Below are positions 15,057-24,119 of a stretch of DNA of 64,000 nt, piece by piece. Under the pieces are notes generated by a model. The model ran no database searches. It was not told the origin of the DNA and worked only from the letters and a program-made list of their open reading frames with translations. Each line of letters opens with the position of its first letter. Position 1 is the first letter of the stretch. The DNA is from Leucobacter musarum subsp. musarum (GTDB lineage Bacteria; Actinomycetota; Actinomycetes; Actinomycetales; Microbacteriaceae): assembly GCF_001273845.1 (NCBI RefSeq), contig NZ_JHBW01000067.1, positions 62,001 to 126,000 on the forward strand, read 5' to 3'. Position numbers and translations under genes: made by a program.

Positions 15057-15959
15057 ATGCCCAAACCCTTTGCGTCGAAGCCCAAGATCGCCCGCAGACT
15101 CTTCCGCGACGAAGCGCACGATCTGATCCGCGCCGCGATACTCGACGGCACCCTCGCGCCCGGCGAGCAACTCGATGACGCGAGCCTGCAGAATTGGCTC
15201 GGGATCTCCCGCACCCCGATCCGCGAGGCGATCATCGCCTTGCAGGTTGAAGGGTTCGTCGAAATCGCCGCGCAAACGCATACTCGCGTGGTCGACCCAA
15301 CACCGCAAGACGTGATCTACGCGATCCAGACCGTGGGTACCGTATTCGGCGGCGTTCTGCGTTCGATCGTGCCCGAGCTCGACGACCCCACCCGAGCTCA
15401 GATCGTCGAGCTCGTAAAGCGCGCGAAAGCGGCAATCACTGCGGGTGACGCACGTACCCATATGAACGTCACGATCGAGTACTACCGGCTCATGATCGAG
15501 CGGTGCCAGAACCCCACGCTGAAGCTGGTCGCCGACTGGGCCGTCACGTCCCTCAGTTTCAAATACAGCATTACCGTCGATCAGCGTGAACCCAACTGGG
15601 AAATGCTCACTCACGGTTGGGGGCACATGCACCAGGCGATCGTTGACGGTGACGCAATCGCAGCGGAGCTCGCGTGCGAAGACATGCAAAAACGCGACAG
15701 ATGCAACGATCTCCGCACCTGTGGGACAGATGCAACGATCTCCGCACCTGTGGGTCCGTGCAGCAGCCAGCCAAGCGGAATAAACGCTTGGTGCGGCCAG
15801 GATGGCTTCGTCGTACAGAATTGCAATAGCCCCAACGTTCGCATCCAGGTCAGGGGCAGCGCGGTTCCCCAATGGTTCGGACGCGCAACGTTGAGTCCCT
15901 GCCAGCAGAAGACCTGGGGAAATGTCTTGATCCTCACAGGCGAGTGGCGCTACTGCTAG
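15057..15959 (+). CDS. GntR/FCD-family regulator, copy 2
   Basis: 300-codon frame from ATG 15057. Residues 1-211 nearly duplicate the regulator at 917 (HTH GISRTPIREAI, then FCD helices). After CEDM the sequence switches to an unrelated Cys-rich tail of about 90 residues, which contains two tandem 29-base repeats and ends at 15959. FCD domains normally end soon after this point, so the tail is probably read-through into inserted DNA. The DNA-binding domain is intact. Whether the protein folds is uncertain. Confidence 0.7.
   Translation: MPKPFASKPKIARRLFRDEAHDLIRAAILDGTLAPGEQLDDASLQNWLGISRTPIREAIIALQVEGFVEIAAQTHTRVVDPTPQDVIYAIQTVGTVFGGVLRSIVPELDDPTRAQIVELVKRAKAAITAGDARTHMNVTIEYYRLMIERCQNPTLKLVADWAVTSLSFKYSITVDQREPNWEMLTHGWGHMHQAIVDGDAIAAELACEDMQKRDRCNDLRTCGTDATISAPVGPCSSQPSGINAWCGQDGFVVQNCNSPNVRIQVRGSAVPQWFGRATLSPCQQKTWGNVLILTGEWRYC
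15070..15688 (+). repeat. Duplicated GntR segment, copy 2 (partner 930-1548)
   Basis: See 930-1548: constant offset of 14140 bases, no indels, similarity lost at the same base. Confidence 0.85.
15697..15754 (+). repeat. Two perfect tandem 29-base repeats
   Basis: The unit begins ACAGATGCAACGATCTCC and ends CACCTGTGGG; copies are 15697-15725 and 15726-15754. It lies exactly where the GntR copy 2 tail departs from copy 1, so it may be the end of a vanished insertion element or a replication-slippage product. Confidence 0.85.
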
Positions 15960-15997
15960 GCATCACTCTCCTGACGCCGCCGGCGTGATACCAACCG

Positions 15998-16051
15998 TGA
16001 AGGTCTTTAATGAATGGACCGCTTGAAGCTCTCATTCACCGGAGACCTTCA
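15998..16051. terminator. Compound inverted repeat between convergent genes
   Basis: Outer arms TGAAGGTCT (15998-16006) and AGACCTTCA (16043-16051) with a second, inner pair TGAAT/ATTCA. It sits between the end of GntR copy 2 and the end of the resolvase fragment, so it may be a bidirectional terminator. It could also be a mobile-element end. Confidence 0.35.
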
Positions 16052-16432
16052 GACGTTTGTCCCACCTTGCAACACCATGTGCCCCATGCCTCAGTAGCCC
16101 GCTTAGTCCAGGCCAGATGCGCTCAAGGCGCCGATAAAAGGTCGGCCGCGTCACGTTGAAAGTGTCAGCGACCTCCTGCACCGTGTACTCCTGACTGCCG
16201 CACATCGCGCGGGCCAGCTTGATCTTCGCGTCTGTCATATTCGGACGCCGGCCACCATCGCGGCCGCGAGCTCGCGCAGCGGCAAAACCCTCCTGAGTAC
16301 GTTCGACGATGAGGTCATGCTCGAACCCCGCAATCGCCGCGAGCACATGAAAGAACAGGCGACCACGGGGCGTCGTCGTGTCGATGCCCTGCGTGACTGC
16401 CTTAAACCCGATCCCCCGCTGCTCAAGCTCGT
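16032..16432 (-). pseudogene. 5'-truncated serine recombinase
   Basis: Begins abruptly at HELEQRGIGFKAVTQGIDTT (about 16432) and continues through FEHDLIVERTQEG to the C-terminal helix-turn-helix (VADTFNVTRPTFYRRLE). Close relative of the resolvase at 5698-6285, but the catalytic serine region and about 90 residues are missing. The C-terminus also runs on 20 residues past the usual end. Dead remnant of a second resolvase copy. Confidence 0.85.
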
Positions 16433-16504
16433 GTAGTTGCCCCCGGTCTGTTCACGATCGAGACCACAAAATAGAGCTAAGAGCGCGAGATCACCCCTGG
16501 GGTG

Positions 16505-16740
16505 TCAGACCCGAAAGCAATGGGCGCCGGCGAGCGTCGCCCCCGCAGCGGCGGCGACGAGCGATGGCATCAGGGCACTAGATTGCACAATGTCCGACGA
16601 TCCCGTAGCGGGGAGTGCGTCAGTTGCCGTTTTGAGGCTGGGGCCGTGACTGAGACCAGGCGCTGCATTGGCTCCTTCTTTTGGTGGGGTGGTCGGCTCA
16701 GGCGGCTCCGTGGGCAGAGAGGCGGAGCCGGTCAGTAACG
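16505..16740 (-). pseudogene. C-terminal fragment of a wall-anchored protein
   Basis: Encodes TGSASLPTEPPEPTTPPKEG, a linker, LPATG, a hydrophobic helix and a short tail. The order and wording match the C-terminus of the 457-aa wall protein (TGSAYLPTEPPSPITPPEE ... LAATG). No signal peptide or binding domain remains; the frame upstream (to 16825) is unrelated. It is a decayed relative in the opposite orientation, and it keeps the canonical LPXTG that the long copy has lost. Confidence 0.75.
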
Positions 16741-17006
16741 AACCCTCTGGGGCGGCGAGGGGGCATAGGTTCAGCCTTACCAGCCAGCAAAAATCAGCCA
16801 TGTTGAATGTCAACCGCACGGGCATACGGCTCGTACGAGACGCTGGCTCGCGCTCCGAGGGGTGCGATGCGCGTACGCCTGCGCGGGGATTGCTAGGTAA
16901 TCCTGGCTGACCGGCTCGACGTCCGGGCTATCGGGCATTTAGCATGAAACTGACTGAAATATTTTATGTATCGCACTAGTTCTGCATGCTACTCGAGAGA
17001 AATATA
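16741..17006. other. Intergenic region before the adhesin operon
   Basis: 266 bases with falling G+C toward the 3' end. The last 60 bases (AT-rich, with a GAGAGA ribosome binding site) are the likely promoter region for the lipoprotein-adhesin pair. Confidence 0.35.
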
Positions 17007-17384
17007 ATGAAACGACGTCACACAGCTATGACTATTGTGGCGGCAGGTTGGCTCACCTCTTGCAGCGTATCTAGCCCGCCCACGCCTCCCATCTCCGAAC
17101 CCGCGACTGTGCACTGCGCGAACCGCGATGTCTTTCTTGAGGACGCGGGAACGAATGTCAACCTCGTGGGCTCATGCGCGAGTGTGACTGTGGCGGCCTC
17201 CTCAATTGAGGTGACCGGTGACGGGACGGAGTCCCTCATCCTGCGTGGCAGCGAGAACAGGGTCACTCTCGATCAGATCGAGGTTATGGATATCGAGGGC
17301 CGCGGAAACCATGTCGTATGGCAAGAAGGAATTTCAGTCTCGGAAGAGATGTTTCCTGGCAACACGTTGGACGGACCCCAATGA
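17007..17384 (+). CDS. DUF3060-type small lipoprotein
   Basis: 125 aa from ATG 17007 (GAGAGA upstream). Lipoprotein signal MTIVAAGWLTSCSVSS with lipobox Cys, then a short repetitive beta-solenoid typical of DUF3060 (LVGSCASVTVAASSIEVTG, NRVTLDQIEVMDIEG), where N and D residues recur at turns. Its stop overlaps the start of the giant adhesin (ATGA at 17381-17384), so the two are translated together. It may sit at the membrane as a partner of the adhesin (inference). Confidence 0.75.
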   Translation: MKRRHTAMTIVAAGWLTSCSVSSPPTPPISEPATVHCANRDVFLEDAGTNVNLVGSCASVTVAASSIEVTGDGTESLILRGSENRVTLDQIEVMDIEGRGNHVVWQEGISVSEEMFPGNTLDGPQ

Positions 17385-20300
17385 GCAACGTAACTGACAA
17401 CACTCCGAAAAGCTTGCGCACCCGGCGCACACCTCGAGAACAGAAACCGGAACAAATGACAACTTGCCCACCCAAGAAGCGCGCGCGCCGCGCGCTCGCA
17501 GCGATCACCACGTTGGCGGTGTTCGTTGGCGGCCTCTTGGCGACACCGCTCGCGGCCGCTGCGGAGACGCTGGACGCGACCGGCGAGATCAGTGAGTTTA
17601 AGCTTACGATCACCGATGACGGCGCAGCCGGCACCGTCGATCCTTCTAACACCAATGGCCTCATCGCGACAGCAGGTAGCGCGGTGTTCACCTGGTCCAT
17701 TGGCAGTGAGGGCGTGAACGACGCTGTTGTGGAACAAACACTCCCTCAGGGGTGGAAGTGGGACGAGCGGTCGCTCATCAAGCTCGTGAATGATTCGAGC
17801 TACTTCTCATCCAGCTATGCACTAGACGATGACGGCCGCACGGTTCGTGCGACGATGTCGATCCCGACCGGTTCGCTCGTCACCCTCGACGGCCTCACCG
17901 CGACGGCGAGCGGCTACACGGCAACACCCGGTGAGGTCTACGACGCGCGTGTGCTGTACACCGATGGAACCGGGCAGCACTCCGTTGACGGGGGTGCTCT
18001 CACCCTCGTGGGCGAGTACTCTGCTCGGCTGAGCATGAACAACGGAGCCTCGCAGAGCGAGACGACGCATGACTTCGGCTCGGGTGAGGAGCCCGCGATT
18101 CCACTGCTCACCTACGTTTATTTCAATTCCCACCTTGAGCCGGGGCAGCGACGCCCGATGAATATCGACGTGCCTTTCGACGTGCAGATGACATATGACG
18201 GCCCTAAGGCCAGCGACGTTACTCTGGACAGCCCCAATGCTGAGATCGTAGATGTGACAGAGAAAGTCATTACGATTCGGGTGACTTCGCTTCCAGTGAA
18301 GGACACTGCGACGACTCAAACTTGGCTTCGACCCTTACTGTGGTACCCCCGCGATGAGGTCCCGGAGAAAGCGGCAGACGCGGTCCGCGTGAACTATTGG
18401 CTCACCGGCCCAGTGTGGACGACGAACGGTGGCGAGCCGATCACGGGCAACATCGATGGTCGCGGCTACGCCCTGCTGACCCAAAACAAGCAGGAGGACA
18501 ACTGGGAAGTCCGGCCTGCGCAGGGGCGACTCAAAGCTGCCGACTACCGACTTGGCGTCCCCAGCTACCCAGTCCTGAATGATTCGTCATGGCCGGATGT
18601 GACCGGGGCCATGGTCGCACCACAAGCAGAGATGCTTGCTCACGCGAGCTTCAGTCCGCGTGTGATGTACAACACGGCGACTGGAAAGATGCGAAGCGAG
18701 GGCCTCACCGATCTGGTTTCGTACCAGTTCTGGAACCCTGAGGAGGCGCAGTTTGTGCTCGACTCCTCCGCGATTGGCGTGGGCACCCGTTCCGGGCAAT
18801 CGCTTGGCCGTATTCCCTCATCCTCGTACCGTGTTCAGTACACTGCCGGAACCAATCACGACAGTCCAGACGCGAACCTGTGGGAAGATACCGTGACTGC
18901 CGCGGGTGGCCCTGAACTTGTTGCCGGCGTGCGTGTTTTGTACCTCGATGGCCCCTGGAAGCAGGGCACCGAAAGTGCAAACCATAATGATTTCCGCTTC
19001 GATGTCCAAGTGCCGCTGACTGGTGTCGCCGGTGCCGGAGAATGTATCGTGGTGAACCAGTTCTTGACGGCAGCAGAGACCGGAAAGGTGGCAACTTCCG
19101 CAAGCGCGTGCGTAGAACTGTACTCATCCGCGATCGAGCACACCGCGAACCCCTCAACCGTTGCCGGTGGCAGTTCCGTTGACTTCACCGCAGGGTTGTC
19201 GTTCCGTCGTGCTCCCGGAACCCGACTTGACGCTGAACCCATCGTTCTGGACGATATCCAGTTGACCTTGGAGATCGATTCCGCGTCGACGGCGATCGAT
19301 TTCTCGGCAGTGCGCGAATCGTGGGATGTCGTGTCGTTTACAGAACCAGACTATGGTGCGGACGGCATGCCTGGTACGCAGGACGATGCGGCGCCCGCGC
19401 AGTTGGTTCTGGCCCCGAAGAAGGCTGTCGAGCTGCCTGGGGACCGTCCAGCAGCCACGAAACCGGCAAATTACACGACCAAGGTTTCCTTCCAGAAACC
19501 AGTTAAGCCCAACCACTGGTCGAATGCGAGTGATGGCACGGTGCAGAGCGTCGCAAAGTCGGGTTCATTGACGAAAGACGTCTCAGTCAATGTTCTTCAG
19601 GTTGATACGCTGACCGTCGCCGGTGATGCGGGCCGTGCTGAGGTCGATGGAGCCACAGAGCTAATTGACTTCACGACGTATTGGTACAATTTCACTAAGA
19701 GCAACTTTGACGGCCCGGTTACCTTCCTCAATGTGCTTCCACACGTCGGCGATGACTCCGGAACCTCGTTCCACGGCACCGCGGTGCTGGACAGTCTGCG
19801 CCTGTTGGGCAGCGATGATGGCGTGATCCAGGTCACCACTGACGACCCCTCGCTGATCGGTCTTGCACCCGGAGACAAAGTCACGTGGTCGACGTTGCAA
19901 GATTCGATAGATCTATCGGCGGTAACCGCCGTTCGGGTACAGTATCCGAAGCTTGTCTCAGCGGCTGCCGGAGGGCTCCGCATGGAACTGCGGATCGCTG
20001 GTCAAGAGGCCGGCGACGTATACCGGAACTCAGCGGACGCGTACTTTGGTGCAGATTCCGTCCGGTTGAACACGGAGGTTTCTCAAACGTCGGTGGTCGC
20101 GTCAGGCGCCGGTGGCGTGGTGTTCAATGACCGAAACGGCGATGGCGTGCGGCAGCCCAATGAAGCGGGGTTCGGCAACGTCGATGTCGCAGTCCGCACG
20201 GCTGCAGGCGACGAGGTGACATCGGTGCGCACCAGTGAAGACGGTGAATTCTTCGTGGGCGATCTCGTCTCGACCGTTGACTACGAAGTGATCATTGACC

Positions 20301-22729
20301 CAACCACGCTGCCGGGTAACTCGCACCGTCAGACTGTGGGATGGGAAGATCGTCGTGATAACATCGCCGGCCCTATGCAACTACCCTTGGGTGGCGACCG
20401 CGACGATCTGCTCTTTGGATACCAGACCGTGTACTCAAAGATCGAGCTCGACAAGCAGGTCGGCCTGCCAGCCGGAGACCTCGAAGTGGGATCGACCCTC
20501 ACTTACCGCTTCACTGCAACGAACGCCGGAGCGGGCTCGCTGAACGATGTGACGTTGTCTGACGAGCTCGAAGGGTTGGGCGAACTGACCCTCACGTGGC
20601 CAGGCGACAATGGAATCCTCCCAGCGGGTGAGAGCCTGACAGGCGAGGCCACCTACGCGCTGACCCAGCGGGACATCGACAGCGGTCACATCACGAACGC
20701 TGCTTCCGTGACAGCCGTGGATGAGGTTCTCGGAAATGTCGCTGCCCAAGACACCGTCACGGTCGACATCAAGTCGGCTGCTGCGGTGAAGGTGGACATT
20801 CAGGGAAGCGTGCGCGGTGAGATTGCCGTCGGTGCGCATGTGGACTGGACGATCGTGGTCGAGAACGCCGGACGTCCTACCCTCCGCGATGTGTCGCTCA
20901 CCGAGGATGACGACGAATTGGGTTCGTGGGATGCGCTCGCGCCGGGTGCCCAGAGCATTGTTCGCTCTGAGACCACGCTGACGCAGGCAGACATCGACGC
21001 AGGAGCGGTGAAGCGCACCGTCTCGGTCTCCGGCCTCCACCACGCTGATGGTGGCGTGGTATCCGACACGGCTTCCGCGGAGGTGCTCCTTCCGGTTGCC
21101 GGCGAGCTTGGTCTGCAGATCCTGCTTGAAGGCCAGAAAATTGAGGCTCCGCCGGGTCCGGACGTGATGACGGGCGATGAGGTCGCATGGACGTACCGTG
21201 TCACCAATACCGGTATCCGTACGCTGACAGATATTGAGGTCGGTGACAACCTTCCCGGTAACAACCCGGTGGAGACCATCGACCGTCTTACCCCCGGCGA
21301 GAGCGTCGACATCCTCGTGAACAGCGTGGCCGAGTTCAACGAGCAAACGGTCGAAGCGAACGTGGTCGGCACCGAGGCGGGGCCGCGCCCACACGGTCCG
21401 GTCTCTGCGACGGATCAAAGTTGGTACCGCGGTGTAGTTACCTCCGCCATCACTTTGAGCGAAACGCCCGTCTTGCCCGAGGAAGTTCTTGACGTCGGGA
21501 CCGTGATCCCCTTTGAGATCACGGCAACGAATACGAGCCATGGCACCACTCTCACGGACGTGCAGATCGCCGATCTACTCGAGGGGATGAGTGACCCTGA
21601 GATCGTATGGCCAGGTGCCTCGGAAGAGCTAAAAGTCGGTGAAACAGTATCTGCAACCGTGGAATACGCCATTACGCAGGCCGACGTGGATCGGGGATTC
21701 ATTGAAACTAATGCATTTGCCTCCGGGATTGACATCACAGGCTCTGTGGTAGAAGCACGCGATTCTGTGGAGATATTTATCGGATCCCAAGCGTCTGTGC
21801 ACGTACGTGCGCAGGGTGCCGTCCGAGGAAATATTGAGGCCGGTGCGGTCGTTGACTGGACCGTCACGGTCGAGAACGACAGCATCGTGACTCTTCAGGA
21901 CGTCGTCCTTTCAGACGCCGAGGACAGCATTGGACAATGGGCAACGTTGGCACCCGGTGCGATGCGAGCGGTACGGACTGAGACCATACTCTCCCAAGCA
22001 GATATTGATTCAGGCAGCGTCCAACTCAATGTTCAGGCAGAAGGGAAGCACCCAGTGGATCGCGCCATCGTGTCCGCAACTGACACCGCAGAGGTCTTGC
22101 TTCCGTCACTCAGCGATATTAGTATTTCGATCTTCCTGGACGAGGAAGTGGTGGTGAGCTCCCCAGGTCCTGAATATCCCGAGGGAGCGGAAGTGACGTG
22201 GAGTTACTTGGTCACCAATACAGGATCGCGCACGCTCCACAACGTGGTGATCTCTGATGATCAAGCCGGTCACCAACAGTTCGCTCTTGAGGCACCGCTC
22301 TCTCCGGGCGAGTCCACCACGATCAACCACCAGGACGTCGTAAAGGTCGGACAGCTCGAAGTCAACGCCTCCGTGCAAGCCGACGACGCGGCCCAAAATA
22401 ATCAGGACGGCGCAACTGCCCAAACGCTGGTAACTGATCATGCGCTGTCGTGGCTGTCCGGTGTTCCCGCGCTCGACACCAACATCGACCCAGCTCCCGG
22501 TGCCTCAAAGGGAGATGACGAGAAGACTTCAGAAACCCCAACCGGAGGGGGTGATAAAGCGAGACAACTGGCGACCACCGGCTCCAACGGAGTGCTCGTT
22601 ATGGGCGGAGGATTCCTTGCGTTGATGTTGATCGCCGCCGGAGTGATGTTCATCGCTCGGCGTCGGAAGGAAGATACAACCGATTCCGTGCAGGGCGAAG
22701 TCGGTTCTCTGTCCGAGGACAATTCCTAA
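17381..22729 (+). CDS. Giant wall-anchored adhesin with LATTG sorting signal
   Basis: 1782 aa. A long basic N-terminus is followed by a signal peptide (ALAAITTLAVFVGGLLATP, cleavage near residue 61). Residues 70-900 are a large beta-rich region, then an SdrD-like B domain with a Ca-binding-type pattern (VVFNDRNGDGVRQPNEAG) at about 908-1005. Residues 1018-1690 hold two tandem copies of a three-domain module of about 337 residues built of DUF11/DUF7507-like domains (STLTYRFTATNAG, VDWTIVVENAG, VAWTYRVTNTG). A charged linker leads to LATTG at 1730-1734, a membrane helix and RRRKE. Sortase attaches it to peptidoglycan. Likely role: long-stalk adhesion. Followed by a strong terminator. Confidence 0.85.
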   Translation: MSNVTDNTPKSLRTRRTPREQKPEQMTTCPPKKRARRALAAITTLAVFVGGLLATPLAAAAETLDATGEISEFKLTITDDGAAGTVDPSNTNGLIATAGSAVFTWSIGSEGVNDAVVEQTLPQGWKWDERSLIKLVNDSSYFSSSYALDDDGRTVRATMSIPTGSLVTLDGLTATASGYTATPGEVYDARVLYTDGTGQHSVDGGALTLVGEYSARLSMNNGASQSETTHDFGSGEEPAIPLLTYVYFNSHLEPGQRRPMNIDVPFDVQMTYDGPKASDVTLDSPNAEIVDVTEKVITIRVTSLPVKDTATTQTWLRPLLWYPRDEVPEKAADAVRVNYWLTGPVWTTNGGEPITGNIDGRGYALLTQNKQEDNWEVRPAQGRLKAADYRLGVPSYPVLNDSSWPDVTGAMVAPQAEMLAHASFSPRVMYNTATGKMRSEGLTDLVSYQFWNPEEAQFVLDSSAIGVGTRSGQSLGRIPSSSYRVQYTAGTNHDSPDANLWEDTVTAAGGPELVAGVRVLYLDGPWKQGTESANHNDFRFDVQVPLTGVAGAGECIVVNQFLTAAETGKVATSASACVELYSSAIEHTANPSTVAGGSSVDFTAGLSFRRAPGTRLDAEPIVLDDIQLTLEIDSASTAIDFSAVRESWDVVSFTEPDYGADGMPGTQDDAAPAQLVLAPKKAVELPGDRPAATKPANYTTKVSFQKPVKPNHWSNASDGTVQSVAKSGSLTKDVSVNVLQVDTLTVAGDAGRAEVDGATELIDFTTYWYNFTKSNFDGPVTFLNVLPHVGDDSGTSFHGTAVLDSLRLLGSDDGVIQVTTDDPSLIGLAPGDKVTWSTLQDSIDLSAVTAVRVQYPKLVSAAAGGLRMELRIAGQEAGDVYRNSADAYFGADSVRLNTEVSQTSVVASGAGGVVFNDRNGDGVRQPNEAGFGNVDVAVRTAAGDEVTSVRTSEDGEFFVGDLVSTVDYEVIIDPTTLPGNSHRQTVGWEDRRDNIAGPMQLPLGGDRDDLLFGYQTVYSKIELDKQVGLPAGDLEVGSTLTYRFTATNAGAGSLNDVTLSDELEGLGELTLTWPGDNGILPAGESLTGEATYALTQRDIDSGHITNAASVTAVDEVLGNVAAQDTVTVDIKSAAAVKVDIQGSVRGEIAVGAHVDWTIVVENAGRPTLRDVSLTEDDDELGSWDALAPGAQSIVRSETTLTQADIDAGAVKRTVSVSGLHHADGGVVSDTASAEVLLPVAGELGLQILLEGQKIEAPPGPDVMTGDEVAWTYRVTNTGIRTLTDIEVGDNLPGNNPVETIDRLTPGESVDILVNSVAEFNEQTVEANVVGTEAGPRPHGPVSATDQSWYRGVVTSAITLSETPVLPEEVLDVGTVIPFEITATNTSHGTTLTDVQIADLLEGMSDPEIVWPGASEELKVGETVSATVEYAITQADVDRGFIETNAFASGIDITGSVVEARDSVEIFIGSQASVHVRAQGAVRGNIEAGAVVDWTVTVENDSIVTLQDVVLSDAEDSIGQWATLAPGAMRAVRTETILSQADIDSGSVQLNVQAEGKHPVDRAIVSATDTAEVLLPSLSDISISIFLDEEVVVSSPGPEYPEGAEVTWSYLVTNTGSRTLHNVVISDDQAGHQQFALEAPLSPGESTTINHQDVVKVGQLEVNASVQADDAAQNNQDGATAQTLVTDHALSWLSGVPALDTNIDPAPGASKGDDEKTSETPTGGGDKARQLATTGSNGVLVMGGGFLALMLIAAGVMFIARRRKEDTTDSVQGEVGSLSEDNS

Positions 22730-22738
22730 CGTCTGGCA

Positions 22739-22788
22739 AGGAGGGCTGGGAGGTGCCTCCCATGGGATCGGTACCTCCCAGCCCTCCT
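22739..22788 (+). terminator. Rho-independent-type terminator after the adhesin
   Basis: Perfect 16-base stem: AGGAGGGCTGGGAGGT (22739-22754) against ACCTCCCAGCCCTCCT (22773-22788), followed by TGTTGT. Confidence 0.9.
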
Positions 22789-22910
22789 GTTGTCTCGGAA
22801 CACGTAAATCAAACGGGACTACATCACCCGTGAGAATTTACGCTTGTTCAGTGAGTACACCTCGCATTATTCTCACGTCAATGATCGGCGAAACGGGGGC
22901 GGGAGGGGCA

Positions 22911-23624
22911 ATGGTAACAGGCAATCCATCTTTTTCGCGGACGGATGAGGTCGCCCGTGATGTTCTGACGAAGATCTTGAGTGGTGAACTGAAACCCGGC
23001 GAAAGTGTCTCAGCACTTCGTCTTTCACGCACATACGAGATCGCTGCAGCGACAGCTCGAGAAGTGGTTGGCCTATTGCGGTTGCAGCGGCTTGTGAAGA
23101 TCGAGCGCAATCACGCTCCCAAAGTTATAACGCCGAACTCAGGATGGTTCCTCGTTGTCGTCGCTGAACTTGCAGGTCTTTCTGGTGTGGCGACTGAGTT
23201 AGGTGTCCTCAAAGCCACCGACGCGCAGATCGAAGAGTTAGCAGAGCTCGCTAACCACGCGAGCGCCTCATGGACGGATTCCTACAAAGAGCAGGGTGCG
23301 GCAATCGTTGCAGTATGGGGCCTGTTCGAGAGGCTCGCAAGCGTCGCTGGAAACTCGGACCTTCAACGCGCGCATTCGGAGAAGTGGCCCGCAGTCGCCC
23401 TAGGGTTCACCTATCTCCGCATCCGAAGAAACCCGAAAACTCTTCAAATCACACTTAAAGAACTATCTGCGGCCATTAGCGCCCGCGATCGTTTCGAAGC
23501 AGTATCCCTGGTGCACGACCTCTACGACTACGTACTGCGGGTTAGGATAGACAATTTTCCGTTGCCTCCGATATCTGCGCCAACACGACTCACTTATGAG
23601 ACAGATCAAAGGAAGCCGAGTTAG
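22911..23624 (+). CDS. GntR-like transcriptional regulator
   Basis: 237 aa from ATG 22911, chosen for its ribosome binding site (GGAGG, spacing 5). N-terminal winged helix (EVARDVLTKILSGELKPGES, then YEIAAATAREVVGLLRLQ) followed by an all-helical C-domain that resembles FCD in layout but is divergent. It is more distant from the 917/15057 pair than they are from each other. Lies directly downstream of the adhesin terminator in its own transcript, so it may control the adhesin (inference from position only). Confidence 0.7.
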   Translation: MVTGNPSFSRTDEVARDVLTKILSGELKPGESVSALRLSRTYEIAAATAREVVGLLRLQRLVKIERNHAPKVITPNSGWFLVVVAELAGLSGVATELGVLKATDAQIEELAELANHASASWTDSYKEQGAAIVAVWGLFERLASVAGNSDLQRAHSEKWPAVALGFTYLRIRRNPKTLQITLKELSAAISARDRFEAVSLVHDLYDYVLRVRIDNFPLPPISAPTRLTYETDQRKPS

Positions 23625-23891
23625 CTGGCGGTTTGAAGTCAAATGATTTCAATGGGCGCGCTTTGGGGCTAACACCGACTCTGATGGACCTTCATTTGTT
23701 CGTTGCTCTTTTAATGCCTCCTCCGATGCGCTTCTTCTCGCAGATTATGCTGGTTTATCGCGAGTTTTCGAACCCCAATCGCCTTTTGGGAATGCCGATT
23801 TTGCTTAGGCGCATAGCGAGGCGGGTGTATGGGCCCTGAGCTGTCACCTGCAGCAGAAACAGATACCTCTGGATTGCTTTCACGCCAAGAA
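23625..23891. other. Low-G+C intergenic region
   Basis: 267 bases between the GntR-like gene and the GntR stub. No domain-bearing frame, hairpin or RNA gene seen. Confidence 0.35.
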
Positions 23892-24091
23892 ATGCCGCTG
23901 GCCACGTGCGAATGTGCCGGAGCGAGCATCGGTAAGCATTTCACATTTAGATATGGAGTACCAACGCCTATAGATAACGGGTCAGAACGTCACCTTGCCC
24001 GCCGTACGCTGCGAGAGGACGCCTACATCGCGCTCAAGAATGGAATCGTCCATGGTATGTTCGCGGCAGGTGAGCAGCTGGATGAAGCGCA
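23892..24091 (+). pseudogene. GntR 5' stub cut by IS3 element
   Basis: Encodes an N-terminal extension and the first half of a GntR winged helix (ARRTLREDAYIALKNGIVHG, MFAAGEQLDEA), similar to the 917 and 15057 regulators (LDGTLAAGEQLDDAS). Interrupted at 24083 by the left inverted repeat of the IS. The rest of the gene is not found on the other side. Confidence 0.75.
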
Positions 24092-24119
24092 CTGGGTTTA
24101 GTTCCGCACCGGTTTCCGG

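Noticed and set aside
15697-15754. CRISPR array
   Set aside because: Two copies directly abutting with no spacer and no cas genes. A tandem duplication, not an array. No CRISPR was seen anywhere in the window.
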